A stretch of DNA of 64,000 nt from contig OX467089.1 in NCBI GenBank assembly GCA_950106755.1, forward strand, positions 21,867,345 through 21,931,344, written 5' to 3'. This DNA is from Climacium dendroides (taxonomy: Eukaryota; Streptophyta; Bryopsida; Hypnales; Climaciaceae). Positions 35,439-47,500 of the stretch are shown here, piece after piece. A model generated the notes under the pieces. It saw only the letters and a list, made by a program, of their open reading frames with translations, was not told the DNA's origin and made no database searches. The number at the start of each line of letters is the position of its first letter. Position 1 is the first letter of the stretch. Position numbers and translations under genes: made by a program.

Positions 35439-36720
35439 GTCCATAAATTGCCCACTTAACCCCTCACTGACCAAGGGGACCAAAAGTGTCCTCGCACTGT
35501 CTAGCAGTCAACTTCAAAGTGCTGTAACTTTTGCATCCAATGTCCAAATTCAATAAAACTTGTTGGGAAAGTTGCGCATAATAGTCTTTTTTTTGTGGTA
35601 AACTTTTCAGATCTATCCAAGATGTAATGAGTTTTTGAAAGCCATTCAAAGTTCACAGGTTCAATTTGAGTTCACCACACTGCAATGAGATGGCTGCAAC
35701 TTTGGGGGCTTGTATCTTTTTCATCAAATGTTAGTTTTCAATAAAAATTGTCAGGTTTTGTTCCCCATAAAGTCTACTTATTGTGATAAAAATTTCATGT
35801 CAATCCAAGTTGTTTTGAATGCTTGGGAACAATTCGAAGTTCAAAATCCAGACATTTTTGCATTACAGTGAACTTTGGCGGCTTCTAACTTCTTCAACCA
35901 GGGGTGGTTTTCAATAACTTTTGTTGAAAAAGTTGCGCATACTAGTCTAGTTCTTGTGGTAAAAATTTCATATCAATCCAAGAAGTTATGATTGACTGAG
36001 AAGCATTTTAGTAGAGGTAGGTTCAACTACAGATGTGTTTTTTTGCTACTTTTTTCACTGTTTTTTAACATTTCAAAACAATTTTGCAAACACAATGAGT
36101 CAGTTGAATGATTTTTTTCCACCAAAGTGTTTGTCTTTTGATTTTAAATCACTTTGTAGTTTAAAGTTTTTTTATTTGAGTAGGTTTAGAAATCGAATTT
36201 CACCTCCAAATGTGTTTTTGGAAAAATTTCAGCATCTTTTGTCACCACTATAACATTATAATCTTTCAACCTATATGGTCAAATGACCCCAAATTTGATT
36301 TAAACCATCTACAACATGCACACTACAAGATTGTTCGGTTGAGATTTTCATAACTTACTCACATTTAGACTTATAACACTCAAAAGGCAAGGTTGTTTTT
36401 TGACATGGTTAGGCCTTAGGCGGTGAGGGGTTAAGAGCTTAAACTCAATTTTGGGGAGGTGAAGTTTCTTGAAATATATTTCAATAAATTTTCCTTGAAA
36501 GACAAGTGGAGTTGGCATTTAACCCATGTTGTTTCATAATTTTTTGAGCTTAATGGAATTAGTTATGAAATTTTGAAGTTGAAATGGTATAGGGCTCTAA
36601 AATTGCCCACCTCCTGAAATGTACACTATTTGTACATTGTTGAAAGCTACAAAAAAAACATGTACAAATAGTGAACATTTGAGGAGGTGGGTGATTTTAA
36701 GAGTATATGTGCTTTTAGAA
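35439..36720 (+). repeat. Dispersed repeat R4, copy split by a P2 element
   Basis: 35439-35459 and 36431-36703 together align with 25244-25535. The distal part holds a strong inverted repeat: 36595-36636 (ctctaaaattgcccacctcc...) against 36661-36703, about 42-bp arms with few mismatches and a 24-bp loop. Confidence 0.8.
35456..36434 (-). mobile_element. TTAA-flanked non-autonomous element, family P2, copy B (979 bp)
   Basis: Starts TTAA-CCCCTCACTGACCAAGG and ends GGCGGTGAGGGG-TTAA. The interior is the reverse complement of the copy at 19619-20599. It splits repeat R4 exactly at a TTAA; the uninterrupted R4 copy at 25244-25535 shows one CTAA at that point, so the flanking TTAA pair is a target-site duplication. 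No transposase. The internal degenerate repeats (gttgcgcat, tcttgtggtaaaaatttca) are the same as in copy A. Confidence 0.88.
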
Positions 36721-37477
36721 CCTCCTACTTTACAAGTTAATATCATCATGTTCATCTAAATGTACAATTTTTTTTATTTGCCCCAAATCACCTCAAATTT
36801 GTTGGGCACCTTCTCATTAATGCAAATCAACGCAAATCCTTCTCATTCAAATTGTAATTTGGCCATTGCATCGATATTCATAGTCATCAATTGAAATCCG
36901 TGAAAAATTACTACACCAATCTTGGATCACAAGTGAACACTTTCGTATAGTCTTCATTTTCATTCTCTAGATGACACAAACTAAGGGGTGTTACATACTT
37001 TTTATGGAGGATGGCTCCCTATTGGCCCCTCTCTTCATTCCACAACTTCTCATTCTTTATGAAAGTTTCATCCTCGAAGGAGGTGTAGCAACTCCTACTG
37101 TTAACCTTTGAAGGACCACAAGGCCACTTCGATGATTTTTTCCTTTGAATTTGTAGGTGCAATCCAATCAAGAAATGATGGACTTTGAGATTTTTGGTGA
37201 AGTTTTGGAAAATGGAGATGGTGCTCTAGGCTATTACTTTAGATCCTCATTTTTTTTACACCTCAAAATGATCTAAAAACATTATACATCAAAATCATAA
37301 TGATATATACACGTGGAAAAAAATCAAGAATTTTTGGAGTACTTTTGAGCATCTTGATTTCAACATACTTTGTATAAAGTACCACTTCACCGAATATCTT
37401 TGATCAATCTTGTGAACAATAGAATTTTCTCAAAAACAATGCGGTTTTGTTGATTTTTTTTACGAGAATGTTATATA
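36721..37477. other. AT-rich spacer, no gene seen
   Basis: No supportable frame. A ttaacctttgaaggacc word near 37100 vaguely resembles TTAA-element ends but has no partner. Confidence 0.4.
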
Positions 37478-38380
37478 TTAATCCCTAAAGGACTGTGGCC
37501 AATTTTCTCGCAAAAATACACTCAAAATTTCCATTTGTATTGTGTTCACTCAAGAAAAAAATACTTTTTCTAGAATCTAACTATAGGATTTTGTACTTTA
37601 CTTGTCAAAAATCATATGATAAAAATTTCATAAAGTTTGTTTGTACATATTAGAAGATATTAGCATTCAAAGTTAAAAAGAAAAAGGGGTTTTCTAACAT
37701 TGGTTTGCAATTTTAGATGACTTTGACTACCATTTGTAGAAAATTTTTATACTATAGACTTTGAATTAAAAAATTTGTATTGAAGAGTTGAATTGAAAGT
37801 CTAGGAAAAAAATTCAAAACAAAATGCTTGTTTTTCATCCTTTAAAAAATTATCAAGTAGAAGTAGGTTCATAATTGAAAGAAAAAATAAATCGTTAATA
37901 GCTCTAAGATGGGATGGAAACACAATAATCCTAACAATGAGATTGTTCTTACAAGCAAACTTTACCTTGTCAAACAATTTTTTTTGAAAAATTGTGAATA
38001 TTGAATTTGGAAATGAATCTTGTAAGTTATTTTTTCAAGAAGATGCTTAGATTGCTTGAAAATAGGATTGTCCATAACTTTTACATCACTCATCCAAATG
38101 GAATGAATCAAATCTTTACATATAGGGAAAAAAATCTATAAGAAATTTTTAAAATTATTTCAAGTTTTTGTAGATTATTTTTTTTTCTGATGACATGAAA
38201 ATTATGTTTAGGATGGCACAACTTTTTCTCCCATGCACCAATTGAAATAAAAAATTATCTTCCTAGAAAGCTAATAAGTTTTTCTATCTTATCAAAAAAA
38301 ATCACCAAAAATTGAGGTCATAGGAACCTCCCTAAATTCCTCAAGTCTTCCAAGGGGACTCTTTGTCTTTTAGGGGTTAA
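37478..38380 (+). mobile_element. P3-family element, copy 3 (903 bp)
   Basis: Starts TTAA-TCCCTAAAGGAC and ends GTCTTTTAGGGG-TTAA. Same orientation as 10459-11413. Internal landmarks shared with the other copies are gaagatattagcattcaaagt, catccaaatggaatgaatcaaa and attgaggtcatagg. No coding capacity. Confidence 0.8.
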
Positions 38381-39430
38381 GTCTTCTTTCATTTCAATGC
38401 TAGTGATCATGAAAATTATTCTTTACAAACAATTTTTTTCTTTTACAATAACTAGTCAAGAAAACAAGGGTTATATTCACCCCTCGTCCTTTAGGGATTA
38501 ACCAATCTAAACCATTCCTTTTTTGAGATTGGAATAATCCCTCCCTAGATTTTTGGGAATGAATTAAATTAATTTATTATGCAAAGAGTCATTGGTTGGT
38601 TGATAAGTTGCAACACTACTATCATTAGATGACTAGAAAATTGCAGTACGTTATAGGGTGGCTAGGGAGTTGCTACATTAGGGGCTTCAATTGCATAGGG
38701 GAGCAAAAAGGGCCCGTGACATTGATTAATAATGTTTTGAAGGTGAATTGCATAACATTTTTTACCAATGAGACAGGGGACATGTTTGCATCCTTGAAAA
38801 AGGGCCCCCTATATTGAACAAAATTAGTAAGGTATGACACCATACCTTCCCATTATAGGGAGGACTACTATATGATTCAACAATGTTATATTTATCTAGT
38901 GTGTCCCTTTGCCCTATATAAATACATTATATAAAGTCTCTTAAAATTCTCCTAACATACTAAAATATGACTTTGCATTCTTATATTCTATATACTATAG
39001 TTTGAAATTATACTAGAATATAATAATGTTGTCAAATATAATTTTTTCAAAAATAATGCAAATACTCAATCAAAATATGTGGAAAAAATGGACTTTCCAA
39101 ATTTCTAAAGATTAATATCTTAAATTCATATAGAATTTTTGCATGTTTTTGTTAATATCTTTTGTGTAAGTGTAATATTTACTTCAAATTGGTTAGATAT
39201 AAACATTGGTTTATGAAAATTTAAACATTCCTTTCAATGATTGAAAAATTATTTGAATACTAGTACCATGAAAGCAACTTGTTCATCATGACAGAATAAT
39301 AATTTAGAGATTAAAGACTACCTTTAAATAAAGTTTTGAACACCTTGAGTGAACTTGATAGGTTCAAACAATTCTATGCCTAATTTGCATGAAGTCTAGT
39401 GGGACTTTAAAAATTGATTTTGCATGACAC
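38381..39430. other. AT-rich spacer, no gene seen
   Basis: An isolated cctttagggattaacc at about 38488-38505 may be a solitary P3 right end. Otherwise nothing beyond short chance frames. Confidence 0.4.
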
Positions 39431-40878
39431 TCAACCCCTAAAGTCCGAAGACAATTTTTGTGTCAAAACCACTCTTAAACTACCACTTCTACTACATTCA
39501 CCTACAAAATAAAATTTTAAATTAAAAAAATCTGACTGTAGGATCTTGTTCTACACTTGTCTTAGATCATGTGGTAATTTTTTGTGATTTTTGATTGTAC
39601 TAGTGGTTGGCGCTTGCTATGCTACGCATTCACCATTAGAATTTCATTAGAATTTTTATGTATTAGGTAGAATGCAGAGCAAGAATTTCAATAAATATTC
39701 AAATAAAAATTACTAAAATCTTTATATAATCTTTTTAATAAATAAACATATATTGAAATAATCAATAGAAATTTAATGAATGATGAATGAAATGCATGCA
39801 ATGATGAATACGGTAAAAGATACACATACATTAGAATGCATTAAAAAATTTGACTCAATTGTTACAAACAATGGCAACCCAAATAGAAGAATTTAAAGGA
39901 AAAAATTGTAAATCTCAAAAGCTTCATGAACAATTTAATTGTTGTGAAATCCAAAATTGATTCAATCTAAGAAATTTCTCAAATCATTTGGTAGTAGCAA
40001 TAGAAAATTGAAATCAAAAGTTCAAAGCTCACAAAAGCACAAAATCATAGAAATGCAAAAGAAATATAAAGCCAAGAAAAGCAATAGAATTGCTACCTTT
40101 ATAATATCACCATATTGATCCTCTTTAATATCACCTCAATTGCAACGACTATATTATTTCTATAATATCACCTTTTGTAAAAAGTGATATTACAAAGGTG
40201 ATTGTGAACTGCTACTCTATTTCAGTAATATCACATTGTGTGAAAATATGATTTCTATGTATGCATGATTAGAAGTATTTTTATAAAATAATTAAAATAA
40301 CTATTTTTAAAGACTTATTGAAATCATTATCATGCATTCTATTCAAATATATCAAATTTTTACTAATATATGATACAATGAATGCGTAGCACAACAAGCA
40401 CAAGCCCCTAGTATTAATAATAGCATCTGTGATATTACAGAGGGACTTATGATTTTAGTAGTATGATAGATTGAAAGATATTAGCATTCAAAGTGAAAGC
40501 AATTCATTTCTTTCAAGAAGTTGCTATGATTGCCTACAAAATAAGAAACTTCATAACTTTCACATCTCTAATCCAAATGGAATGAATCAAAACTTCTCAT
40601 TTATAAAAAATATAATCTACAAGAAAAAAAATATTAAAATTTTTATTTCAATTTTTTGTGAATTTTTTTTGCTACCTGGTCTCCCCCATTTTGAGGTTAT
40701 CGTGGCATAACTTTTGCTCCCGGGTACCGATTGAAATAAAAATTATATTCCCCAAAATCTCATAAGTTTTCCTATCTTATGGGAAAGTTTCAAAAAGTTT
40801 CAGTAAAAATTGAGATCATAGGTGCCTGCCCGAAATCCATTTTGTCCCTCATAGGGACAATGGGACTTTAGGGATTAA
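39431..40878 (+). mobile_element. P3-family element, copy 4, interrupted by another element (1448 bp)
   Basis: The left end is TCAA-CCCCTAAAGTCC (TTAA with one change); the right end is GGGACTTTAGGGA-TTAA. Without the 814-bp insertion at 39599-40412 it would be about 630 bp. The distal part (catccaaatggaatgaatc, attgagatcataggtgcc, cctcatagggacaatgg) matches copies 2 and 3. The ends are better preserved than in copy 1. Confidence 0.75.
39599..40412. mobile_element. Unassigned element with about 34-bp inverted repeats, nested in P3
   Basis: Left actagtggttggcgcttgct followed by atgctacgcattca; right tgaatgcgtagcacaacaag followed by cacaagcccctagt. These are inverted repeats with 6-7 differences. 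The interior is AT-rich and includes a second, internal palindromic cluster around 40100-40240 (ataatatcacc-ttttg / caaaaggtgatatt). No clear target duplication and no coding capacity. The superfamily is not assigned. Confidence 0.6.
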
Positions 40879-40960
40879 AACTAATATTTGCAATTATAAG
40901 TGCAAGTAAAATTAGAATAAACTAAAACCAAGTGTCTATTGAATAGTATATACTAATAAA

Positions 40961-42102
40961 TGTAACCCCCAAAGAAAAAACTCGTAAAATGTTCAACTTT
41001 AGAACCTCACAATCGTGGCAGAAGTAAAATAAATTAACAAATATAATTTTGAACTTTGGTAACATTTGTAATATATTCAAATACTATGATACATCTACCT
41101 CATACGGAGAAAACCTCCTTTGTACATGCATAGCAATTTAGGATTTTTAGTGAATTTTTTTCAAAAGTAACTCATTCTAACTTACAATTTCAAATTACTA
41201 AACTTCAAATATTCTACAATTCATGTTCTACCAAATTGTTATGTTAGTATGTGTGATACTAATTTACCAAAGTCACAATATTTGTAAAATAAATGAATTA
41301 ATTTTTAAAACTCTTTAAAATTTTAAATAGATTTTCTATGTTTGTGGCATCCAAAGTGAAGAATTAGATTTTTTTGTTGGCTCTATCCTTTGGACATAGG
41401 CTATGACATTGACTCTAGTTTATGAATCCCAATTTCTAAATCCTATCTACAACCGCATTCACATTGCACAACACTATTAGGGTTTAATTGGAGTAGGGAT
41501 GCTGGGTCTCGTTGACCAATAAATTAATATTGTTGTTTACCTAAGACAAAGTCTCATAGTTACATCATTCTTTTTTTTTTCTTTTTTTTTGAGATTAGAA
41601 AATCATTCGACCTTTTTAAAAAAATAATTTTTACAAAGATATATACAACAATTGTTTAAAAAATTTAAGAAGTTTTTTTTACCTCTAATTTTGGTGGGTG
41701 GAATAGAGCATTATTTTGGTTTGAAAATTTGCACATTCTTCTAACTTGAGTCTCTACTCAAATTTGAAGTCCTTAGTAAGCCCTTTTACAAAATAGAATT
41801 TGAGTTATCAATGGGGCTTCAAAGTTTATCATTGCCTAGCTCATTGTCAAAATCTCAAGCAACCTTCAAAAAAATCATTGTGTTGCTCTTTGCTTAGTCG
41901 TATCTCACACATATATTACTTTTAGACCCCAATTCTTTTTGGCAAGCCCCATGTACTAGTCAAGAATTAGATCCCACATTTACAAATTCTAAAAAGTGAA
42001 TACCATTTAGATTTATAGACCTATTTTTAGAAGATATAATTTTCTTTAGACAATTTTGAGAATATTTTCTAATTTTCGACCCAAGGAACTTTAGGGGTTA
42101 AT
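40961..42102 (+). mobile_element. Probable diverged P3-like element
   Basis: The right end GGAACTTTAGGGG-TTAA (42090-42102) is a good P3 terminus. The left end TGTAACCCCCAAAG (40961) is only a weak match. The interior is AT-rich without frames. Boundaries are tentative. Confidence 0.4.
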
Positions 42103-42249
42103 GTAGGTAGTTCTAGTAAAAAGAGTGGCTGAATCTTACAGCAAGAAAGGGGCAACAATGTTTGAAAAGTGAGTGAATAATGCGTTAAATATTACTCAAT
42201 TGTACCGGTATGAACTACAGTAAATTTTTTCACCCAGTCACACTATTTG

Positions 42250-44500
42250 AACAAATCAGTCTCTGGAGTAATAGCTGTAACTACCCTACAATGCCGAGGC
42301 AATTAACCCGTCACATCAGCCACCTGCATGTCCGTCCTGCTCTCTAACTCCCATACTGCACTCAAGCACCGTGGACGGTAAACAGCACCGGTGGGCACGT
42401 AACCGGGCCAGGAAGGGCCACACCGTCAATCGATCAGACCCATGCCCGTGGACAGCTGGCATACCGCGTCTCTCAAGCGCCCAGTCACCATCTACAGAAT
42501 GTGAACAGGAGTGGGACCGCCGACAAGATGACCCCATCGGCGGTTCGAACCGCGCCTGAAATCTACGAATCACGAGGAATATCCACTCGAGAGCGTTGCG
42601 CTTTCAGTTGGGAAGTGAAAGTAAGATTTGGGACCCCGCCCCGCAACGAAATCTACCGGGGCGGGTAGATTGGGGCCAATTATGGAAGCGAGGGAAGGGG
42701 TCAAGGAAAGGGAAGCGAGCGCCGGGGCCCGCGGCGACGTTCTCATTTTCAGTGTCGCAGGCAGCTGTCTCTTCCACTCTCTCATCGCCATCGCCATTGT
42801 CGCCACTGTTGCCATTGCCATCTCTGCACTGCTGAAGTTTATCAGGTTGCAGCGGCTGCTGTGCTGCGGCAGTAGCGAGCTTACTCTGCCCGGGAGCGTC
42901 CCAGGAGGTTTTACTGCACGCAACGCGGCTGGCAGTAGTTTGACCTTTGTGCCCTTCAGCTCCGCCAGCCCCGCCAGCTCCGCCGCGAACGTTTCATCGA
43001 GTGAGGTGATCTGTCGCTCTGCGCTGGTGTTTTGGTTTTGGTTTGATTTCTCCGTTTGCTGTGTGCACTGTGTTGTCGCACTGCGCATAAGTTATGTTCG
43101 GTGGAGTGGAGTGAAGTCGAGTGCAGCTGTTTTGTTCTTTGCCATTGTTGAAGCTGTATGTGGAGGTTTACGCGTTGTTCCGCGTCGTTTGCGGGCCTCG
43201 TGGCGGGGTTCTGTTTTGAAATGGTGCGTTGCGGCTACGGTGTTTTTGGTGACTCGTGATTTGGATGTTCCGTGAGGCGCATTGGTGTGCGGTGTTGGTG
43301 TCGAGATGTCGGGGTCATTTTGCGTAGGTTTAGTCGCGGTATGGCCTTGTGTTGGCGTGCAGGCGTTGTTTGGCACTCGGTTGTGCTGGGCATTGGCCGT
43401 TGGTGTAGTTCGGGTTTTTGATCGTGGTGGTCATGAGAATATGGCTGCTGTCGGGCCTCCGGAATGCACGGTGCTCTGAACCTCGGAAGTCCGTTTTCCG
43501 GACTGTGAGTTGGTGGCGGCTTGGCTACGTGACTCTCGGAATGTATTGAGTGAGCTCGATATAGGGTTGCCTTCAGTAGGCTTACTTCAATCCTTGGGGT
43601 TTACCGAGTCTTGGAAAAGCATGAACTCTTTTGTTCTGGTTCTTCCGCTGGCTACAATATTTTAGTACAGCGCGGTAGGTTAAGATGGTGTGGGATCTGT
43701 GATCTCCATGGCAGACCAGGGATCTTTGTCAGGACTCCACATCTGTGAAATTAAAAAATAGGCTGTGATGAGGTCGATCTGAACGGGCGGTGACGGATCT
43801 AGATATGCTCACCAGTCTTGTCGTTGAATTGGGCGCTATCATGTTCCGTCGCAATCGTGTACGTTTTTTTTTCTGGTTATGTCATAATGTACCTCTTGCT
43901 TTTGCGCCTTGATGAGTTTCTGAACTAGGGTGTGGGAAAAAATTTGTCACACAATCCGCAGCTGTTCTTTTCAAGATTCGCTGGCACAAGCACAGGGATT
44001 ATTGGACGAGGAAATTTCAGAGAGCCATCTGCGGACTGGAGTTGCCTGGTGATCTCTGCACATGCTCGGGTGTTGGTTGCTGACGATGCGGATCACGTGT
44101 TTTCTGCAGGTGGATATCATGCGCCGTACAAGTTTGTGCTCTCAATTCATGTGGTGCAGTTGGCGTCGTGGTCTCGAATCTTTACCTATCACTCCCGAAC
44201 TCGTGGGCTGACGACGGAGGAATTGAATCTAGGCCCTTATCTTCCCCTTGCATCAATGGCAATCTAGACCTCTCGGTACCAGCAAATGCTAAGACAAGCG
44301 CATTGTAGTAGCGCCTTTCCTTGCAATTAACCAGTGCATGGTGCCGGATCCGACAATTCGGGAGGCGATTCACGCCGTTGTCATGTCAGTCACGAGTGGG
44401 AAGCACAGGCGCCGTGCCTAGCATCAGGAAAGATTCAAAGCAAGCGGGTCTCATGTGTAGCTGACAGTGCGAATTGAAGTTTCTGGAGATTACATCTTTT
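42250..44500 (+). promoter_or_regulatory. GC-rich promoter and 5' leader region of the GAUT1-like gene
   Basis: Base composition switches from AT-rich to GC- and CpG-rich at about 42250 and stays so through the gene, as expected of a plant promoter and 5' leader. Pyrimidine-rich leader-like sequence lies at 42760-42830 (ctctctcatcgccatcgcc). No TATA box could be placed with confidence. The long + frame 42628-43275 shows no conserved motif and is more likely leader or first intron than a protein. An in-frame TGA at 44462 closes the reading frame just upstream of the ATG at 44501. A 5' leader intron is likely but its donor is not fixed. Confidence 0.5.
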
Positions 44501-47500
44501 ATGGCGTTCAGAAAGAGTGCACCGAGTCTGCCCGTGCGGAGCAGCTCCGCCAGGAATGGCGGGTACCGCCTCTCTGTGGTTGGTCTCCTGGTCATATCCG
44601 TAGTCGCCCCTCTTTTCATCCTGGCGACCAGGACAACAAGCTTTCTCTCCCCAGGTATTGCTCCGTTTCTTGACACCGCGCTGGCTAGAGTTATTGTTGG
44701 CTGTGACTTTTGCGAGCCATGGAGAGCCTCCCCGGCGCAAGCACTCTGTGTGAGGCCCCTCGTGTTGTTTGGATTGAGATGACTGATTCGGCAGGTCGAT
44801 GAGGGGTCAACGTCATAAAGCATGTTTAGGGTCGAAAGCAAGAGGGTCTGCGCTTGGTATTTTGAATTGTTGACAAGTGGACTCCTGAGCTGGGAGGAGA
44901 GTCACGAAAGCTGCACGGTTTATGTGTCTCTTTAGCTGGGCAGGGCATCTGCGGACGTTGGTCGTGGTTTAGCTGCGAAGTTGTGAGGTGGGTTGGTGCC
45001 CCCTTGAGTTGTCAGCAAGGTATTGACGTTGGTGATGTTGTCCTGGCCTGTTTTGTGTGCAGGGCTAGGCAGCGACGATTCATCTGTTTCAGTACGTCTA
45101 CCCGTGACTGTGACCCTCGTGAAATGACTTTTGGGGTTTTTGTGACGATTTAGTATTTCATATAGTTCCTGCACCAGGTGCTTGTCTGAGTCCGTTTCTG
45201 TGTGCCTGCTTCTGCAGGCAAGGATAGAGGATAGTCGAAGGCGCAGTGCTTTGGAAGGCATAGAGGCTCTGTTTCCCAGAGAGGTAAACTGGATTTTCGG
45301 AATGTTCCGGTTTTCAGAAAGGCTGCAGTCCTAGCCGATAGAGGGCGTTTTCTGTAGGTCACTATGTTAGGCGTCCACTGTAGGATGTAGGTGTGTCCTG
45401 TTCTGGGGACGCCGTTGAAAGAATGAGTAGGTGTCTTTGTAAGTTTGGATTTGGTAGGAGTGGTTGCTGGCGCTGGATAGAGTCATCTCGACAGCGTGAA
45501 GAGGGGTTGAGAATGTGACGATGTGTGTTGGTTTGGTTTGGCTTCATCCAGGTGCTGGACATTGTGAATTCTAATTCTGAGGGCACTGGAGGTTTGAATC
45601 TGAATCCCGTTGTCCACAATGAGGCGTCGTCGTCGCGGCTGGAGGAAGAGGGCAGGTTTGTATCGAGGAAGTCCAAGTCTTACCAGGTAATTTTAGGATC
45701 TGGGTGCACGAGGGGCTCCTTGTTCGAGCTCGGTGCGTCCCTGCATGTCCCTTGCAAGTGTAACTCGACTCGAAAGTGTTGGGAGTGAAGAGGTCTTTGA
45801 TGTCCTGAATGTGACTAGCGTTTTAGGTTTGGTGCGAGAATGACTGGACGCGCAGGGCATTTTGGAAGGGGTTCATGTGGAAAGCGCTGTGTTGTGGATA
45901 TTTGCGTGCGAGTACGTGTCCGACTGCCTGTAGCAATAGTAATGATTTAGTTGTGTATCTCAGGACTCCAAGGCAGGCTCAGAAGATGAAGAGAAGGGCA
46001 AGCTTGGAAACGAAGAATCAGAGGTTGCCAACACAGGTATGTAAACTAGAATGAATGATGGCAATTGAGAGTGTGATGCGTTTCTTTCCTTGACCTTGGC
46101 CTCCAACGGGTCCGGGAGTGGTCGATCTTTGGAGAGCAGCAGCAGTGCAGAGTAGGTTTATTGCGTTCCAGGCGGTTGTTTCTTGCATGTCGCGATGGGC
46201 GCAAGTGTGATCTATTTATGGATGAGCTCCGCGTTTCTGTTGATATGATGTAGTTGATGGGGTGTAGTGACATCCGTGTTTGTTTGTGTGTGTCCAGAGA
46301 CGGGTTTGATCAAACAGGTGGTCCAGAGCCAGGATGACGTTGTTGCCAAGTCGGAAACGAGTGGCACGGAAGTGGTCAGCAGCTCCAGCACTTGGAAGCG
46401 GGACTCCGACGCTGACAACTCGGATGCCCTGGTCCGCCTGATGCGCGACCAGCTGATCATGGCGCGAGCTTATGCGAACATCGCACAGGGTCAGGGTCAC
46501 TATGATTTAGTTCGCGACTTGAAGCTGCGAATTAAAGAGCACACGAATGTCGTCGGCGATGCCAATTTGGATGCTGAGTTGCCAGCAGGGTACTTCTCGG
46601 ACCTCCGCAGCTCCTCCCCGGTCCCTGGCAAGAGCTTGTTTTCTGTCATGCTCTTGAACAGTGAGAGAGCTAGCTTGGTGTGGCGTTTGGATGGTGTGAA
46701 GCCGTTGCGTGTGTAGGAGTGTGAGCAAATGACTGCTTAATTGATCTTAATTGAATGGTGCAGGGCTGAGGACAAAATGAAGATCATGAGTGAGCTTTTG
46801 GCAGAGGCTCATGAGAAGCACTATGATAACAGTATAATGGTGAAGAAGCTGAGAGCCATGCTCCAATCCACGGAGGATAATGCCCGCATGCTGAAGAAGC
46901 AGAGCACGTTTCTGAGCCAGCTGGCTGCGAAAACAGTACCGAAAGGGCTCCATTGCTTCTCCATGCGTCTTACTGTGGAGTACCATATGCTGTCGCCTGA
47001 GGAGCAGAAGTTTGAGCACGAGGAAAGGCTGGAGGATCCCAACTTATATCATTATGCCCTGTTTTCGGACAATATTCTGGCTGCCGCGGTGGTGGTGAAC
47101 TCGACCGTGTACAACGCCAAGGTACGGCGACGTAGCCCCGCCATCCCTGTTCGTGTAGTATTCGCGGCGATCGCTGCCGTGTCAATATTCGGTCACGTTG
47201 TTCGCATCTGATGTACAGATCCTGGTTTCATGTCGCGCCTGACAATTCAGTTTGATGGAGATTGCAGGATCCAGAGAAGCACGTTTTTCATATCGTGACC
47301 GACAAGCTAAATTATGGGGCCATGAAGATGTGGTTTTTGGCCAATCCTCCCGGTGGTGCTGCCATCCAAGTGCAGAACGTGGACGAGTTCAAGTGGTTGA
47401 ATTCGTCGTACTGTCCGGTGTTGAAGCAGCTGGAGTCGTCTTCGATGAAGGACTATTACTTCAAGGCCGATCAGACGAACCCGCTTTCAGCAGGCACATC

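Noticed and set aside
42628..43275. 215-codon + frame upstream of GAUT1, with a hydrophobic stretch
   Set aside because: It lies in the GC-rich leader region, has no recognisable domain, and the composition alone keeps frames open. Opposite-strand frames are equally long.
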